From: Bacillota bacterium
GTDB taxonomy: Bacteria > Bacillota > Ch66 > Ch109
DNA length: 53,685 nt
Reading direction: 5' to 3'
Assembly: GCA_013178275.1 (NCBI GenBank)
Contig: JABLWZ010000029.1
Coordinates: forward strand, 1 to 53,685
Shown in pieces: positions 46,961 through 53,685 of this stretch. Position 1 is the stretch's first letter; every line of letters starts with the position of its first letter. Below the pieces are notes generated by a model that was not told where the DNA came from, did no database searches, and worked only from the letters and a program-made list of their open reading frames with translations. A program made the translations under genes and the position numbers.

Positions 46961-48595
46961 TTATACATCAAATCCTTCCAGCAGGCAGGACACCGAAAAC
47001 ATGATCAGGTCGGCGGTGACCCGCAGCGAGTACGGCAGGTGCAGGCGCTCCGTGGGCTTATGCACGTCCCGCCCCCGGGGACCGATATTGATGAAAGGCA
47101 CGTCCAGCTCCGCTATCGCTTTTAGCGGCACCAGATATCGCTCACCCCAGAGGGGGGTGTTCTCCTCCACCCCGGCCGGGCTCGGACCACCGGGGAGCCT
47201 GAGGTAGCTCATATCGGAGAGGCCGGGGAAGAACCGCTGCTCCTCAATCTTTTCCCGGTGCTTATTCCGGGCCCGCGAGATCACCCGGTCGACCACCCCG
47301 CGCACCCTCTCCTCCGCCGGGCTGCTGCCCAGCAGGCTGTACGGGTAGTACGGGGGAGCGAACCCGAGCACCACCAGCGGGCCGCTCATCCCGCTCATCC
47401 GGTGCAGGGTCTCGAAGCACTCCCGGGTTCCCTCCCGCAGGTCGCGGGAGTCCACCTGGCGGCCGATACCCGCCAGCAGGGACCCCTGCTCGGTCCCGGC
47501 CGCCCCCGCGCAGCTCTCCAGGAACTCGGAAAAGGTGAATACCCTGACGTCCCAGGATGGGGCCGCGACGGCTCTCCCGGTGAGCCTCGAATACTCCCCG
47601 GCTCGGCGTCCGATGACCCGGACGGTCTCCGAGCAGGCCTCCGCCACCAGCTGCCTGGCTTTTTCGAGAACCTCCCCCGGGGTGCTCCCCAGGGTGGTTA
47701 TATTGAAGTAGGCATAGGCGGAAACCGGGGTCTGTACCGAGTAGTCCTGGCGCAGGTCAGACATCTTCAGGCAGACCGGCGGGGGGACCCAGTCCCCTCC
47801 CCCACCGTCCGTCAGGTAAGGGTTCATCTCCAGGGCCTCCACGATCCGGCCCAGCAGGAGGTTGACGTTCAACCCCGCGAAGGGGCTGCCCCCGTGGGTG
47901 CTCTGGCCCGCGGCGTAGACGAACAGCAGCACCTTGCCCACCGTACCCGTGTACAGGTAGCTGCCGGTGTCCCCCGGGAAGCGGGGGAAGAACGGCTCGG
48001 AGTTGACCGCCGCCAGGAGGTTGAGCCCCTCGCGTTTCAGCCGCAGCAGCTCCGGTACCGCGGACAGCATCCCGACCGAGCTGTCCTCCTCGTCGGGCAC
48101 CGCCAGGAACAGGAGATTTCCCCGCAGGCGTTCCCGGACCCGGGCCGCCTGGTGAAGCACCTCCAGGTGCAGGGCGATGCCGAACTTCATGTCCAGCACC
48201 CCCCGCCCGAACATATACTCCCCGCTTTCGGCGTCGGCGGAAACCTCGGGGGGCAGCTCCGTCTCCCGCAGCCGCATCAGGTATTCCTCGGGGTTGAAGG
48301 CGTATCCTTTCAGCGTCCCGAACTCCTCCACCCCCACCACGTCGACGTGGCTCATCAATATCACCGTGTCCCCCGACTCCACCTCTCCCGGCAGGAAGGC
48401 GGTGATGAACCGGCGTCCCCGGGGGTCGTTTAAGGTGGGGAGCACCTTTATGCTCCCGGGGTGTTCCCGGAAGTAGTCGATCTCCATGAGCATCTCCCGC
48501 AGGGTGTCGATGATCCGGTCCTCCCCCGGGCTCCCGCTGACGCTGGGCACCTCCACCAGCCTTGTCAGGTTCGATATTATCCTCTGATGGTCCAT
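46961..48595 (-). CDS. M20-family peptidase, RocB-like
   Basis: A 544-residue zinc amidohydrolase. The motifs LMSHVDVVG (about 79-87; metal His and Asp), GRGVLDMKFG (about 130-139), AVPDEEDSS (about 165-173) and the C-terminal FINIGPRGRDVHKPTERLH (about 496-514) identify an M20 enzyme. The length, with an inserted domain, is that of RocB, an arginine-catabolism amidase whose exact reaction is undefined. It is the first gene in a minus-strand run with the CBS-PPase. Confidence 0.85.
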   Translation of the reverse strand: MDHQRIISNLTRLVEVPSVSGSPGEDRIIDTLREMLMEIDYFREHPGSIKVLPTLNDPRGRRFITAFLPGEVESGDTVILMSHVDVVGVEEFGTLKGYAFNPEEYLMRLRETELPPEVSADAESGEYMFGRGVLDMKFGIALHLEVLHQAARVRERLRGNLLFLAVPDEEDSSVGMLSAVPELLRLKREGLNLLAAVNSEPFFPRFPGDTGSYLYTGTVGKVLLFVYAAGQSTHGGSPFAGLNVNLLLGRIVEALEMNPYLTDGGGGDWVPPPVCLKMSDLRQDYSVQTPVSAYAYFNITTLGSTPGEVLEKARQLVAEACSETVRVIGRRAGEYSRLTGRAVAAPSWDVRVFTFSEFLESCAGAAGTEQGSLLAGIGRQVDSRDLREGTRECFETLHRMSGMSGPLVVLGFAPPYYPYSLLGSSPAEERVRGVVDRVISRARNKHREKIEEQRFFPGLSDMSYLRLPGGPSPAGVEENTPLWGERYLVPLKAIAELDVPFINIGPRGRDVHKPTERLHLPYSLRVTADLIMFSVSCLLEGFDV

Positions 48596-48954
48596 CTGGT
48601 TTCACCTTCTCAACAGTCAAAGCTGTTTTAATTTTAACAGACTCCAGGCGGTTTTAAAAAACCCGGCGGTGTATCTGCTGAGTTTAACCGGTTATGGTGT
48701 AATATTTCTATTTTAACAGTTACTCTAAGAATAACTCTTGTGCTTTTAGTTACAAAATGCTACACTGAGGTTGATGTAAGACCTAAGGGAGAGGAATCCT
48801 CTTATCCCGAGGGAAAACGGACAAAACACCCTAAGAACGAGGAATCATCTGAGTTAGAGGGGGAGGTGGATTTATATGCATAGCTTGCTAGGCTTATCCA
48901 GAACTGGTTCAGGGTAGGCCTTTCGTGTTTTCTGTAAAGGGAGAGGTGCTTAGA
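48596..48954 (+). promoter_or_regulatory. long leader of the hydrogenase-regulator gene, with promoter and possible leader peptide
   Basis: A promoter TTGTGC (48738-48743), 17-base spacer, TACACT (48761-48766) is clear. The ~185-base leader has self-complementary AGAGGAATCCTCT (about 48791-48803) and pairs CCTAAGGG with CCCTAAG. GGGGGAGG precedes a short ORF, ATGCATAGCTTG... (MHSLLGLSRTGSG, 13 codons), which ends just before the regulator's own ribosome site. I do not recognise a named riboswitch. The first ~120 bases show nothing. Confidence 0.45.
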
Positions 48955-49203
48955 ATGAACGAGAACCGCCTGGGCGTGGTAGGAATCGTGATCGAGAGCC
49001 GGGAAATGGCTCCCCAGGTCAACCAGATCTTGAGCCAACACCAGGATATTATTATCGGTCGCATGGGGATACCCTACCGGCAGAGGGATGTTTCCGTGAT
49101 ATCCCTGATCGTCGACGGCACGACCGACCAGATCGGCTCGCTGACCGGGAAACTGGGCCGGCTGAAAGGGGTCCAGGTCAAAAGCGCCCTGGCTTCCCGC
49201 TGA
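48955..49203 (+). CDS. TM1266-family iron-only hydrogenase system regulator
   Basis: An 82-residue protein. The fold is a small ferredoxin-like/ACT-type domain: RLGVVGIVIESREMAPQVNQ, HQDIIIGRMGIPYRQRDVSVIS and TTDQIGSLTGKLGRLKGVQVK. This TM1266 family is found with hydE, hydF and hydG and is a putative regulator of [FeFe] hydrogenase. ATG 48955 has GGGAGAGG; the longer ORF at 48925 does not. The natural operon is cut by an IS110 element downstream. Confidence 0.88.
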   Translation: MNENRLGVVGIVIESREMAPQVNQILSQHQDIIIGRMGIPYRQRDVSVISLIVDGTTDQIGSLTGKLGRLKGVQVKSALASR

Positions 49204-49234
49204 CGAATAAGCTTTTTTAATCAAGGAGGTTAGC

Positions 49235-49270
49235 GTGAAAACATTTTCGGTAGCCATCGAAAACCCTTGA
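49235..49270 (+). pseudogene. possible 5' stub of a gene cut by the IS110 insertion
   Basis: AAGGAGG (49223-49229) five bases before GTG starts MKTFSVAIENP and then a stop (TGA 49268-49270). Such a good ribosome site after the regulator suggests that the next hydrogenase operon gene began here and was interrupted at about 49260-49275 by the IS. The gene is not recognisable from 11 residues. It could also be unrelated; a check of an empty site would tell. Confidence 0.35.
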
Positions 49271-49323
49271 GCTTAAAAAAGGGTATAGCAAACAAGGCTT
49301 TAAGAAAGCAGAAAACGAAAAAA

Positions 49324-50583
49324 TTAAGCAGGCAGCACGATATGTTCAGGACAAACGACACCATTGGCAACCAGGAGTTTGGCAGCTTGCTTCAAGGCTT
49401 TCTCCTTTTGCTTATTACGAAGCTCCAGCGGCGTATCAACATGATAGAGATCACAAGGGTTAAAGACCTCACCGGTCTGGAGTATATGGTAAGCGGCTGT
49501 GAGCATCATTCTGGCAATGGCGATAATGGCTCGTTTCTTGCCCCGGCGTTTGGCGATCCGCTCATATTTGATGCGGTAGTAAGCGGAAAAATTCGATTTC
49601 ACAGCGGCATGGGCCGCTTGTACAAGTGCGGGCTTAAGATAAACCCCGGCCCGTGTAATGCGAACCGACTTTTTTTTGCCGGCGGATTCATTGCTGGCGG
49701 GTGTCAGACCTCCCCAGCAGCATAAGCGTTTTGAGGATGAGAACTGAGACATATCCGTGCCAATCTCGGAGAGGATCGTAATGGCGATGTTGCGGTCAAC
49801 TCCGGGAATGGTACCCAGTAAAGCAATGGCGCTTTCTAAGGGTGCAGCCAACCTGGCGATGGTTTGGTCGAGGTCGGCAATGAGCTGCTCCACAAAATCC
49901 AAATGTTTGCGGACGAAACGGATGCGTGCCTTCTGTTCCGCGGTCATTTGAAAACCCTCAATAGATTCGATGACCTGGTCGGCTTTCTTCTTCAAGGAGC
50001 GTTGCAGCAAAGAAACGCAATGTTTTGGATCAAAGGAATCCGAGTTTACAAGGTAGTCCGTGATGGAAGAGGCAGATTTGCCAAACATGTCGGAAACGAC
50101 AGCATCAAGGGCGACATTGCAAACGGTGAAAGCGTTCTGAAAGCGGTTCTTTTCGCTGGATTTACAGGAAACAAGCTTGAAACGGTAGCGTGTGTACTCC
50201 CGCAAAATGCGGATGTTCTTGGACGGGATAAAGCTGCCGGGAACCAGACCGAGGCGAAAAAGATCGCCGATCCACTTGGAATCCTTGACATCATCCTTGT
50301 TGCCCTTAACAGCAGCAACCCACTTGGGGTTGGCGACGGTAACGCGGATGCTGTCCTCCAGCAAATTGTAAATAGGAACATAATACTTCCCGGTGCTCTC
50401 CATGCAAACGTCAAAGCAGTCGTTATCAATCAGCCACTGCTTGAACGCCAAAATGGATTTGTTGAAGGTGGAAAAACGCTTTTTCTTGTAACTCGGAACG
50501 ATGCCCTGTGTTGTGATGAGCGTGGCGACGAGAAAGGTCTTGTGTACATCGACGCCACAACAGATGGGGTAAACGACTTTCAA
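49324..50583 (-). CDS. IS110-family transposase
   Basis: A 419-residue DEDD recombinase. The N-terminal RuvC-like domain has CCGVDVHKTFLVATLI (catalytic Asp), VCMESTGKYYVPIYNLLE (Glu) and GNKDDVKDSKWIGDLF (two Asp). The C-terminal Transposase_20 part has IPGVDRNIAITILSEIGTD and the Ser-containing WGGLTPASNESAGKKKS. TTG start at 50583, with AAGGAGGGAG seven bases upstream (GTG/ATG-only callers extend it falsely to 50643). The base composition is lower in G and C than the flanks. Confidence 0.92.
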   Translation of the reverse strand: MKVVYPICCGVDVHKTFLVATLITTQGIVPSYKKKRFSTFNKSILAFKQWLIDNDCFDVCMESTGKYYVPIYNLLEDSIRVTVANPKWVAAVKGNKDDVKDSKWIGDLFRLGLVPGSFIPSKNIRILREYTRYRFKLVSCKSSEKNRFQNAFTVCNVALDAVVSDMFGKSASSITDYLVNSDSFDPKHCVSLLQRSLKKKADQVIESIEGFQMTAEQKARIRFVRKHLDFVEQLIADLDQTIARLAAPLESAIALLGTIPGVDRNIAITILSEIGTDMSQFSSSKRLCCWGGLTPASNESAGKKKSVRITRAGVYLKPALVQAAHAAVKSNFSAYYRIKYERIAKRRGKKRAIIAIARMMLTAAYHILQTGEVFNPCDLYHVDTPLELRNKQKEKALKQAAKLLVANGVVCPEHIVLPA

Positions 50584-50890
50584 ATATCTCCCTCCTTGTA
50601 CAGAAATCGTGAGGGAGAAGACAGTGACTGGATCACCGCACATTTAACACTGAGCTAAAACAATGATTAGCGTGCGGCCTCATGGCACCACTCATTTGTG
50701 CTTGCAAGGCGATCCTTACACTGGTTATCATACTGATTTAAGCCAAGAGGCAGTCTGCAACTCACCTCACCGTGCTTTGTAGTGTGCCTTTCCCTCAAGG
50801 TTATTGTACCGAAAGGATGGTTGCTGCCCATCTCAGTAGTTTTCATTACTATTTGTGTCGCCGGCAGCAGGCGGCGAAATGGAGGTTATC
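50584..50890 (-). ncRNA. noncoding end of the IS110 element, candidate bridge-RNA region
   Basis: About 300 bases upstream of the transposase start and before hydG hold no ORF. IS110 elements encode a bridge RNA in the noncoding end upstream of the transposase, with loops that pair with target and donor DNA. The minus strand has several local inverted repeats and the lengths fit (~180 bases needed), but I could not fold it or fix the element's outer boundary. The hydG ribosome site (GGAGG, 50881-50885) marks the host side. Confidence 0.4.
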
Positions 50891-52297
50891 ATGAAGACCG
50901 AAACGAAAGACTTCATCGACGAACAATACATCTGGTCGCTCCTGGACGCCAACCGGGAGCTGCCGGCGGAAGAAATAAACGGGATAATCGACCGCGCGAA
51001 GGAGGCCAGGGGCCTCGAACCCTGGGAGGTGGCGGCCCTGATCCAGACCACCGACGAGGAACTGCTGCAGCGGATTTATGCAACAGCGCGTGAGATCAAG
51101 GAAAAAATCTACGGCCGGCGGATGGTTTTCTTCGCCCCCCTCTACATCAGCAACCACTGTGTGAACGGCTGCGTCTACTGCGGCTACCACAGCTCCAACC
51201 GCGACATGCACCGGCGCAAGCTGTCCATGGAGGAGATCGCCGAGGAGGTGCGGGCTCTGGAGGAGATGGGCCACAAGCGGATAGCCCTGGAAACGGGAGA
51301 ACACCCCAAGGAGTGCCCGATCGAGTACGTGCTGGAGGCGATGCGGACCATCTATGAGGTGCAGGAAGGAAACGGCAACATCCGGCGCATCAACGTAAAC
51401 ATCGCCGCCACCACCGTGGACGAATACCGCAAACTGAAGGAAGCGGGCATCGGCACCTACGTGCTCTTCCAGGAGACCTATCACCACGAGACCTACCGGA
51501 AGATGCACCCCAGCGGACCCAAGTCCAACTATCTGTGGCACCTGACCGCCATGGACCGGGCCATGGAAGCGGGAATCGACGACGTGGGGCTCGGCGTCCT
51601 GTTCGGGCTTTACGACTTCCGCTTCGAGGTAATGGGGCTGATGATGCACGCCCGGCACCTGGAGGAGGTCTTCGGGGTGGGCTGCCATACCATTTCGGTT
51701 CCCCGGCTGCGTCCGGCGGAAGGGGTTTCGCTCGACAACTTCCCTCACCTGGTATCCGACCAGGACTTCCGCAAGGTCATAGCTGTGCTGCGGCTGGCGG
51801 TTCCCTACACCGGGATGCTGCTCTCCACCCGCGAGCGGCCCGGCTACCGCGATGAGCTTTTCGCCCTGGGGATAAGCCAGATCAGCGCCGGCTCCTGTAC
51901 CGGGGTGGGAGGCTACCGCCAGGAACCGGGCGAGAGGCGGGAGTGCAATACCGCCCAGTTCGTGGTGGAGGACGAGCGCACCCCCGAGCAGCTCATCCAG
52001 AGCCTCTGCGTGAGCGGCTACATCCCCAGCTACTGCACCGCCTGCTACCGAAGCGGCCGGACCGGCGACCGCTTCATGGCCCTGGCCAAGACGGGCGAGA
52101 TCGGCAATGTATGCCAGCCCAACGCCATCCTGACCTTTAAGGAGTATCTGGAGGATTACGCCTCTCCCGAGACCCGGGAGCTGGGCGAACAGACCATCCA
52201 GAGACACCTGGAGCTGATCACCAGCAAACCGGTCCGCGACAAGACCGTCGAGCGCCTGCACCTGATCGAGCAGGGACAGCGCGATCTGTATTTTTAA
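50891..52297 (+). CDS. hydG: [FeFe]-hydrogenase maturase HydG (radical SAM tyrosine lyase)
   Basis: A 468-residue radical SAM enzyme that splits tyrosine to give CO and cyanide for the H-cluster. The SAM cluster motif is CVNGCVYCG (Cys x3 Cys x2 Cys) and the second cluster binds in CTACYRSGRTGDRFM near the C-terminus. EDERTPEQLIQSLC is family-like. ATG at 50891 has GGAGG; the longer ORF from 50855 has none. hydF follows 20 bases later. The operon's natural upstream partner is separated by the IS110 element. Confidence 0.95.
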   Translation: MKTETKDFIDEQYIWSLLDANRELPAEEINGIIDRAKEARGLEPWEVAALIQTTDEELLQRIYATAREIKEKIYGRRMVFFAPLYISNHCVNGCVYCGYHSSNRDMHRRKLSMEEIAEEVRALEEMGHKRIALETGEHPKECPIEYVLEAMRTIYEVQEGNGNIRRINVNIAATTVDEYRKLKEAGIGTYVLFQETYHHETYRKMHPSGPKSNYLWHLTAMDRAMEAGIDDVGLGVLFGLYDFRFEVMGLMMHARHLEEVFGVGCHTISVPRLRPAEGVSLDNFPHLVSDQDFRKVIAVLRLAVPYTGMLLSTRERPGYRDELFALGISQISAGSCTGVGGYRQEPGERRECNTAQFVVEDERTPEQLIQSLCVSGYIPSYCTACYRSGRTGDRFMALAKTGEIGNVCQPNAILTFKEYLEDYASPETRELGEQTIQRHLELITSKPVRDKTVERLHLIEQGQRDLYF

Positions 52298-52317
52298 TAT
52301 CGATGGAGGCGGTTTCT

Positions 52318-53538
52318 ATGCAGGACACACCGAAAGCCAACCGGTTGCACATCGCCATCTTCGGGCGGCGCAACGCGGGAAAGTCCAGCCTCATCAACGC
52401 CCTGACCAACCAGGACATCGCGCTGGTGTCGGAGGTGCCGGGGACCACCACCGACCCGGTGTACAAGGCCATGGAGATACTGCCGCTCGGCCCCTGCGTG
52501 ATAATCGACACCGCCGGGCTCGATGACCTGGGGGTCCTGGGAGAACTCCGGGTAAAAAAGACCCGCGAGGTCCTGAACCAGACCGACCTGGCCCTGCTGG
52601 TGGTGGACCCCACGGCGGGGGTGGACGGTTTCGAACTGGAACTGAAAGAGGAGATCGAGGCTAAAAAGATCCCCCTGGTGGGGGTGCTGAACAAGAGCGA
52701 TCTCGGTGCGGCGGACGTCAAGGCCTTCGAGCGGGCGCTGGGCATCCCGCTGGTCGAGGTCAGCAGCGTGAACCGGATCGGGATAAGCCGGTTGAAGGAG
52801 AGGATCATCCAGCAGGCCCCGGTCAGCTTCGAGGAGCCCCAGATCGTGGGCGACCTGGTGAACCCGGGGGACATCTGCCTGCTGGTGGTGCCGATCGACC
52901 TGGCCGCTCCCAAGGGACGCCTGATACTGCCCCAGGTGCAGACCCTGCGGGACCTGCTGGACCACGACGCCATCGGTATGGTGGTGAAGGAGCGCGAACT
53001 GCGGGAGGCGCTGGACCGCCTGCAGGGGCCTCCCCGCCTGGTGGTGACCGACTCCCAGGCCTTTCTCAAGGTGGCCGCCGATACCCCGGACGATGTCTGG
53101 ATGACCTCTTTCTCGATCCTGTTCGCCCGCTACAAGGGGGACCTGGTGGAGCTGGTCAAGGGGGCCCGGGCCATCGAGAGACTCAAGCCCGGGGACAAGG
53201 TCCTGATCTCCGAGGCCTGCACCCACCACGTTCAGGCCGATGACATCGGCCGGGTCCAGATCCCGCGCTGGCTGCGCCAGTACGTGGGTGGGGAACTGGA
53301 CTTCCAGTGGTCGAGCGGCATCGGGTACCCCGAAAACCTGGAGGAGTTCAAGCTGATCGTTCACTGCGGGGCCTGCATGATCAACCGCCGGCAGATGCTC
53401 TACCGCATCCAGCAGGCCCGGGACAAGGGAGTACCGATCGTGAACTACGGGGTACTGCTGGCCTTCGTGCACGGGATACTCGACCGGGCGCTGAAACCCT
53501 TCCCCCTGGCCCGGCTGGCCTTCCAGGAGGAGTTATAG
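52318..53538 (+). CDS. hydF: [FeFe]-hydrogenase maturation GTPase HydF
   Basis: A 406-residue protein. The GTPase domain (~1-170) has P-loop GRRNAGKSS, switch TTTDPVYK, DTAGLDDLG and NKSD; the C-terminal scaffold domain (~260-400) holds the Cys/His cluster ligands ACTHHVQADD and VHCGACMINR. HydF assembles the [2Fe] subcluster and hands it to hydrogenase. ATG 52318 is preferred over 52303 because GGAGG lies between them. hydE, the third maturase, is not in the window. Confidence 0.95.
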   Translation: MQDTPKANRLHIAIFGRRNAGKSSLINALTNQDIALVSEVPGTTTDPVYKAMEILPLGPCVIIDTAGLDDLGVLGELRVKKTREVLNQTDLALLVVDPTAGVDGFELELKEEIEAKKIPLVGVLNKSDLGAADVKAFERALGIPLVEVSSVNRIGISRLKERIIQQAPVSFEEPQIVGDLVNPGDICLLVVPIDLAAPKGRLILPQVQTLRDLLDHDAIGMVVKERELREALDRLQGPPRLVVTDSQAFLKVAADTPDDVWMTSFSILFARYKGDLVELVKGARAIERLKPGDKVLISEACTHHVQADDIGRVQIPRWLRQYVGGELDFQWSSGIGYPENLEEFKLIVHCGACMINRRQMLYRIQQARDKGVPIVNYGVLLAFVHGILDRALKPFPLARLAFQEEL

Positions 53539-53561
53539 ACGCACCCAGTTGTTGAAAAAGG

Positions 53562-53580
53562 GGCTGTCGCACTAACAGCC
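53562..53580. repeat. small perfect hairpin after hydF
   Basis: GGCTGT/ACAGCC with a 7-base loop, 24 bases after the hydF stop. No T tail on either strand, so probably an element end or part of one rather than a terminator. Confidence 0.45.
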
Positions 53581-53593
53581 ATAAGAAAAGAAC

Positions 53594-53630
53594 AAAAGAC
53601 GGTGACTGGCAGTGCCAGAAGCCGTCTTTT
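53594..53630 (+). terminator. bidirectional-looking hairpin, possible terminator
   Basis: AAAAGACGG/CCGTCTTTT with an inner CTGGCA/TGCCAG stem. The TTTT/AAAA ends give U-rich tails in both directions. It could terminate the hyd operon or belong to the mobile element starting at the right edge. Confidence 0.6.
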
Positions 53631-53669
53631 GCCGTAAAATATAGTCGATGAAAACAAACATTTTACGGC
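53631..53669 (+). repeat. inverted repeat around an ATG at the right edge
   Basis: GCCGTAAAAT (53631-53640) and ATTTTACGGC (53660-53669) are a perfect 10-bp pair that encloses ATG 53648. Such hairpins that hide a start codon are common in front of insertion-sequence transposase genes. Confidence 0.55.
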
Positions 53670-53685
53670 CAGATTATACATCAAC
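53648..53685 (+). CDS. possible start of a mobile-element gene, cut by the window edge
   Basis: ATG at 53648 opens MKTNILRPDYTST before the window ends. No ribosome site is visible and only 12 codons can be seen. The hairpin around the ATG and the neighbouring inverted repeats suggest an insertion-sequence transposase, but the family cannot be named. Confidence 0.3.
   Translation, partial: MKTNILRPDYTS

Noticed and set aside
48802..49257. 151-residue minus-strand ORF over the TM1266 gene
   Set aside because: Antisense to a gene with clear family motifs and a good ribosome site; no motif of its own.
53231..53538. Second gene in the 3' end of hydF
   Set aside because: ORFs there (53307-53555) are shadows of the HydF C-terminal domain.

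Overview
The window looks like the chromosome of a strictly anaerobic, low-oxygen-tolerance Firmicute of the Clostridia/Syntrophomonas/Peptococcus kind. The basis for this is a Phe-type T-box leader, Shine-Dalgarno-rich starts (many GTG/TTG), DUF896, DUF503 and DegV proteins, [FeFe]-hydrogenase maturation genes, several rubrerythrins, a flavodiiron-partner rubredoxin (Hrb type), a Na+-pumping decarboxylase beta subunit, an SLH-domain surface protein and an Fe-S (class I, two-subunit) fumarase. Most of the window is GC-rich. The first ~2.5 kb and the IS110 element near 49-51 kb are visibly more AT-rich and look acquired. I cannot name the species from the sequence alone.

Layout. 1-5 kb: edge of an IS630-like transposase, a MatC-like dicarboxylate carrier, an intergenic region with a long direct repeat, an orphan OadB/OadG-like sodium-pump pair and the wreck of a small unknown gene. 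5.2-9.6 kb: tRNA-Pro, then a minus-strand housekeeping run (fumarase alpha and beta, RNase PH, XTP pyrophosphatase, phosphodiesterase) with glutamate racemase upstream. 10-14.4 kb: GerMN lipoprotein, a ChlI/ChlD-like AAA+ and VWA pair, an isochorismatase-fold hydrolase. 14.5-17.3 kb: radical SAM, DUF1285, DUF503, DegV, DUF896. 17.3-21 kb: Nudix, a cNMP-binding/DUF2225 protein and a CHASE2 adenylate cyclase, which together suggest a local cAMP circuit. 21-23.5 kb: Hsp20, TPM and LemA. 23.6-27.5 kb: phenylacetate-CoA ligase behind a T-box leader that has one Stem I and two antiterminator/terminator modules, then an AtuA pair and a GNAT protein. 28-34 kb: His-rich peptide, URO-D-like protein and an oxidative-stress/iron block (two rubrerythrins, Hrb flavoprotein, CDGSH ferredoxin, ferritin-like protein). 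34-38.5 kb: AmtB with a structured leader, MFS and LysE exporters, Lrp regulator. 38.6-43.5 kb: a tight six-gene minus-strand operon around an 822-residue protein made of two GspS/YgiC-like ATP-grasp halves, with DUF350, a Gly/Tyr/Ser-rich small membrane protein and three unknown proteins. 43.6-48.6 kb: EamA transporter, SLH protein, CBS-containing PPase, RocB-like M20 peptidase. 48.9-53.5 kb: TM1266-type regulator, hydG and hydF, split by an IS110 element.

The strongest candidates for something new are the double ATP-grasp/DUF350 operon (a probable protein- or peptide-modifying amide ligase system with its candidate substrate encoded beside it), the partially doubled T-box in front of paaK, a dispersed multi-hairpin repeat present four times, and the IS110 element with its noncoding end inside the hydrogenase maturation locus. 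All functional statements come from reading motifs by eye; no database search was run.
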